DNA of 64,000 bases from Nocardia sp. NBC_01327. GTDB lineage: Bacteria; Actinomycetota; Actinomycetes; Mycobacteriales; Mycobacteriaceae. The position numbers and the translations under genes are program-made. The stretch covers positions 6,882,001 through 6,946,000 of the forward strand of contig NZ_CP108383.1 in assembly GCF_035958815.1 (NCBI RefSeq), written 5' to 3'. This document shows, one piece after another, positions 61,295 through 64,000 of the stretch. How positions within the stretch are numbered: position 1 is the first letter of the stretch; each line of letters starts with the position of its first letter. Under the pieces are notes generated by a model. That model saw only the letters and a list, made by a program, of their open reading frames with translations, was not told the DNA's origin and searched no databases.

Positions 61295-61923
61295 AGCGTT
61301 CCCTTGGTGGAGGGAACACCGGTGACCCGCGGGTCGAGTTCGACGGCGGCGCGCAAAGCCCGTGCCACAGCCTTGAATTCGGCCTCGGTGATGTGGTGCT
61401 GGTCGCGACCGTAGAGCACCCGCACGTGCAGGGCGATGCGCGCGTTCAGCGCGATCGACTCGAACACATGGCGATTCAGGACGGTCGAGTAGGACGCGCC
61501 GGGCCCCGCAGAGGGAATCACGGTGTGCAGCAGGTGTTCCGGCTCACCGGTGTGCACGCAGTACGGGCGGCCGGAGACATCCACGATGGCCTGGGCCAGG
61601 GTCTCGTCCATGGGAATGAAGGAGTCGCCGAAACGGCGGATGCCCTTCTTGTCGCCGAGGGCCTGCGCGAGCGCCTGGCCGAGGACGATGGCGGTGTCCT
61701 CCACCGTGTGGTGCGCCTCGATCTCGATATCGCCCTTGGCGGCCACGGTCAGATCGAAGCTGCCGTGCTGGCCGAACGCGGTGAGCATGTGGTCGTAGAA
61801 CGGGACGCCGGTGGAGATATCGGTCTTGCCCGTGCCGTCGAGGTTCAGTTCGACCACGATGCTGGATTCACGAGTGGTGCGTTCCACCCGGGCGATTCGG
61901 TTCATGCTCGCTTCCGTACTCAC
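61291..61923 (-). CDS. hisB: Imidazoleglycerol-phosphate dehydratase
   Basis: A 210-residue monofunctional IGPD, no phosphatase domain. Paired manganese motifs: DHMLTAFGQHGSFDL, EAHHTVEDTAI and HVFESIALNARIALHV, and EAEFKAVARALR. GTG 61923 overlaps the hisC stop (GTGA), giving the same length as M. tuberculosis HisB; an ATG six codons later is an alternative. Confidence 0.96.
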   Translation of the reverse strand: MSTEASMNRIARVERTTRESSIVVELNLDGTGKTDISTGVPFYDHMLTAFGQHGSFDLTVAAKGDIEIEAHHTVEDTAIVLGQALAQALGDKKGIRRFGDSFIPMDETLAQAIVDVSGRPYCVHTGEPEHLLHTVIPSAGPGASYSTVLNRHVFESIALNARIALHVRVLYGRDQHHITEAEFKAVARALRAAVELDPRVTGVPSTKGTL

Positions 61924-63050
61924 AGGGCAACCACCTCGGTCGCCACCAATTTCTCACTGACACGCAGGAATTCGTCGTTCTCGGCGGCGAGGCCGATGGT
62001 GGTGCGCAGATAGCCGGGAATGCCGACATCGCGAATGAGCACACCCTCGTCGAGGTAGTGCTGCCAGGCGCGCGGGGCATCGGCGAAGCGGCCGAAGAGC
62101 ACAAAATTGGCGTTCGACGGCACGACGTCGTAACCCAGCGCCCGCAGCGCCGCCATCACCCGATCACGCTGCGCCGCCAATTCGTGGACACTGCCGAGGG
62201 TTTCGCCGGCATGCCGCAGCGCCGCCCGCGCCGCGGCCTGGGTGACCACGGACAGGTGGTACGGCAGCCGCACCAGCAGCATGGCATCGATGACGGCGGG
62301 CGCGGCCGCGAGATATCCGAGCCGGCCGCCCGCGAAGGCGAAGGCCTTCGACATGGTGCGGCTGACAACAAGTTTCGCGGGGAACCGGTCGATCAGCGAT
62401 ACCGCGCTGGCCACATCGGAGAACTCCGCATACGCCTCGTCCACCACCACGATGCCGGGCGCGGCCTCGAGGATGCGCTCCAGGTCGGCAATCGGAATGC
62501 TGTGCCCCGTCGGATTATTGGGGCTGGTCACGAACACCACATCGGGGTGGCGATCGCCGATCACCATGACGGCGTAGTCGATATCGAGGGAGAAGTCGCC
62601 ATTGCGCTTGGCTTCGATCCATTCGGTGTCGATGCCCTCGGAGATGATCGGGTGCATCGAGTACGACGGCACGAAACCGAGCGCCGTGCGGCCGGGCCCG
62701 CCGAACGCCTGCAGCAGCTGCTGCAGGATTTCATTGGAACCGTTGGCGGCCCACACATTCGACACATCCAGCGCGATGCCGGTCTGCCGGGTCAGGTAGG
62801 CGGCCAGATCGGTGCGCAGCGCCACCGCATCGCGGTCCGGATAACGGTGCAGCTCGGCGGCGGCGACGCGCACGGATTCGGCGACATCGTCGATCAGCGC
62901 CTTACTCGGCGGGTGCGGGTTCTCATTGGTATTGAGCTGAACGGGCACCGTCAATTGCGGTGCGCCGTACGGACTCTTGCCGCGCAGATTGTCCCGCAGC
63001 GGCAGATCATCCAGGGAGACAGCGGATCCGGGCACGGTCACGGCACTCAT
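61920..63050 (-). CDS. hisC: Histidinol-phosphate aminotransferase
   Basis: A 376-residue PLP aminotransferase (class I/II) that converts imidazole acetol phosphate to histidinol phosphate. Features: LNTNENPHPPS, ANGSNEILQQLLQAFGG, TSPNNPTGHSI, VDEAYAEFS, and the PLP-Lys motif SRTMSKAFAFAGGRLGY. Start ATG 63050 overlaps the hisD stop (ATGA). Confidence 0.96.
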   Translation of the reverse strand: MSAVTVPGSAVSLDDLPLRDNLRGKSPYGAPQLTVPVQLNTNENPHPPSKALIDDVAESVRVAAAELHRYPDRDAVALRTDLAAYLTRQTGIALDVSNVWAANGSNEILQQLLQAFGGPGRTALGFVPSYSMHPIISEGIDTEWIEAKRNGDFSLDIDYAVMVIGDRHPDVVFVTSPNNPTGHSIPIADLERILEAAPGIVVVDEAYAEFSDVASAVSLIDRFPAKLVVSRTMSKAFAFAGGRLGYLAAAPAVIDAMLLVRLPYHLSVVTQAAARAALRHAGETLGSVHELAAQRDRVMAALRALGYDVVPSNANFVLFGRFADAPRAWQHYLDEGVLIRDVGIPGYLRTTIGLAAENDEFLRVSEKLVATEVVAL

Positions 63051-64000
63051 GACAGTTCTCCGAAGCGCACCTGGACGGCCTGACCGTGCGCGGGCAGATC
63101 CTCGGCATTGGCCAGCGCGACCACATGTCCGGCGACGTCCTTCAACGCCGCCTCCGAGTAGTCCACGACGTGGATGCCGCGCAGGAAGGTCTGCACGCTC
63201 AAACCCGAAGAGTGCCGGGCACATCCGGCCGTCGGCAGCACGTGGTTGGAGCCCGCGCAGTAGTCGCCGAGGCTGACCGGCGACCAGGCGCCGACGAATA
63301 CCGCTCCGGCGCTGCGTACCTGGGCAGCCACGGCGGGGGCGTCCACGGTCTGGATCTCCAGGTGCTCGGCCGCATAGGCGTTGACCACGCGCAGGCCCTG
63401 GGTGATGTCATCGACGAGCACGGTGCCGGACTGCTTGCCCGACAAGGCTTCCGCCACCCGCTCGTGGTGCTTGACCACGCTCATCTGCGCGGTCAGCGCG
63501 GCGTCCACCGCATCGGCCAGTTCCACACTGTCGGTGACGAGCACGCTCGCGGCCAGCACATCGTGCTCGGCCTGTGAAATCAGGTCCGCGGCAACATGGA
63601 CCGGATCGGCGGTGCCGTCGGCCAGAATCGCGATCTCGGTGGGCCCGGCCTCGGCATCGATGCCGACCAGCCCGCGGCACAGCCGCTTGGCGGCGGTCAC
63701 GTAGATATTGCCCGGTCCGGTGATCATGTCGACCGGATCCAGCTGTGCGCCATCGGTATCGGTGCCGCCGTAGGTCAGCAGCGCGACGGCCTGCGCACCG
63801 CCGACCGCCCACACCTCCTCGACGCCGAGCAGCTTGGCGGCCGCCAGAATCGTCGGGTGCGGCAGGCCGTCGAACTGCGCCTGCGGCGGGGAGGCCACCA
63901 CCAGCGAATCGACGCCCGCGGTCTGCGCGGGAACCACATTCATGACCACGCTCGACGGGTAGACGGCATTGCCGCCCGGCACGTACAGGCCGACCCGCTC
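63047..64000 (-). CDS. hisD: Histidinol dehydrogenase, C-terminal part
   Basis: Histidinol dehydrogenase oxidises L-histidinol to histidine in two steps. The N-terminal part lies beyond the window; 317 residues are visible, starting ERVGLYVPGGNAVYPSS. Zinc and catalytic motifs: EVWAVGGAQAVALLTYGT-like segment, DMITGPGNIYVTAAKRL, GIDAEAGPTEI, ADLISQAEHD, and the active pair YAAEHLEI with GSNHVLPTAG. It is the first his gene visible and runs into the hisCBH overlaps. Confidence 0.97.
   Translation of the reverse strand, partial: ERVGLYVPGGNAVYPSSVVMNVVPAQTAGVDSLVVASPPQAQFDGLPHPTILAAAKLLGVEEVWAVGGAQAVALLTYGGTDTDGAQLDPVDMITGPGNIYVTAAKRLCRGLVGIDAEAGPTEIAILADGTADPVHVAADLISQAEHDVLAASVLVTDSVELADAVDAALTAQMSVVKHHERVAEALSGKQSGTVLVDDITQGLRVVNAYAAEHLEIQTVDAPAVAAQVRSAGAVFVGAWSPVSLGDYCAGSNHVLPTAGCARHSSGLSVQTFLRGIHVVDYSEAALKDVAGHVVALANAEDLPAHGQAVQVRFGELS

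Overview
This window is a GC-rich actinobacterial chromosome segment, most likely from Nocardia or a close relative in the Mycobacteriales. The gene order uvrB - DUF402 gene - coaE - rpsA - polA - pdtaR - pyk - lgt - trpA/B/C - trp membrane protein - trpE - bcpB - hisI/F - impA - hisA - hisH/B/C/D follows the Mycobacterium tuberculosis Rv1633-to-Rv1599 block, with accessory genes inserted between core genes. GTG starts, ATGA/GTGA stop-start overlaps and likely leaderless genes (a TANNNT box 6-8 nt before the start codon) fit that group.

Layout. 1-4.7 kb: end of a UvrD/HelD-type helicase, a universal stress protein with a tiny Trp-containing ORF upstream, an AraC regulator and uvrB. 5.2-8.6 kb: two DUF402 paralogues flanking a small secreted protein, then coaE and an unrecognised 72-residue ORF. 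8.6-13.2 kb: Tat-exported phospholipase C, an MMPL transporter with a 23-nt palindrome at its start, and a TetR gene overlapping the transporter's 3' end. 13.3-17.5 kb: rpsA, a methyltransferase and a membrane Ser/Thr kinase. 17.5-22.5 kb: an SPFH/ribbon-helix-helix pair, a FAD oxidoreductase/LysR divergent pair, and an HTH/hydrolase operon with its own operator-like repeats. 22.5-28.2 kb: an amino-acid ABC transporter, an isopropylmalate/isocitrate dehydrogenase-family enzyme, thioredoxin, a lone LeuA regulatory domain and a Cys-rich copper-storage-like protein. 28.3-28.8 kb is repeat-rich and non-coding. 28.8-38.4 kb: polA, tRNA-Trp, the livKHMGF branched-chain amino-acid operon, pdtaR and tRNA-Leu. 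38.5-42.8 kb is an accessory stretch of mostly unknown small proteins. 42.9-64 kb returns to metabolism: tesB-pyk, an ABC transporter lacking an ATPase, a TM2 protein, lgt, the trp cluster, bcpB and the his cluster.

The trp cluster (trpE, membrane protein, trpC, trpB, trpA) has no trpD or trpF. HisA here is the PriA type, which in actinobacteria also performs the TrpF step, so the two pathways probably share this enzyme. The his cluster runs hisD-C-B-H, is interrupted by a MarR gene and an oppositely oriented lipoprotein gene, then continues hisA-impA-hisF-hisI. Most core genes are on the minus strand. No insertion sequence, prophage or CRISPR array was seen. The most unusual points are the tiny ORF units at 1.4 and 8.3 kb, the structured leader before trpC, a predicted TRADD-N-associated-type membrane protein at 38.5 kb, and the HTH/hydrolase operator.
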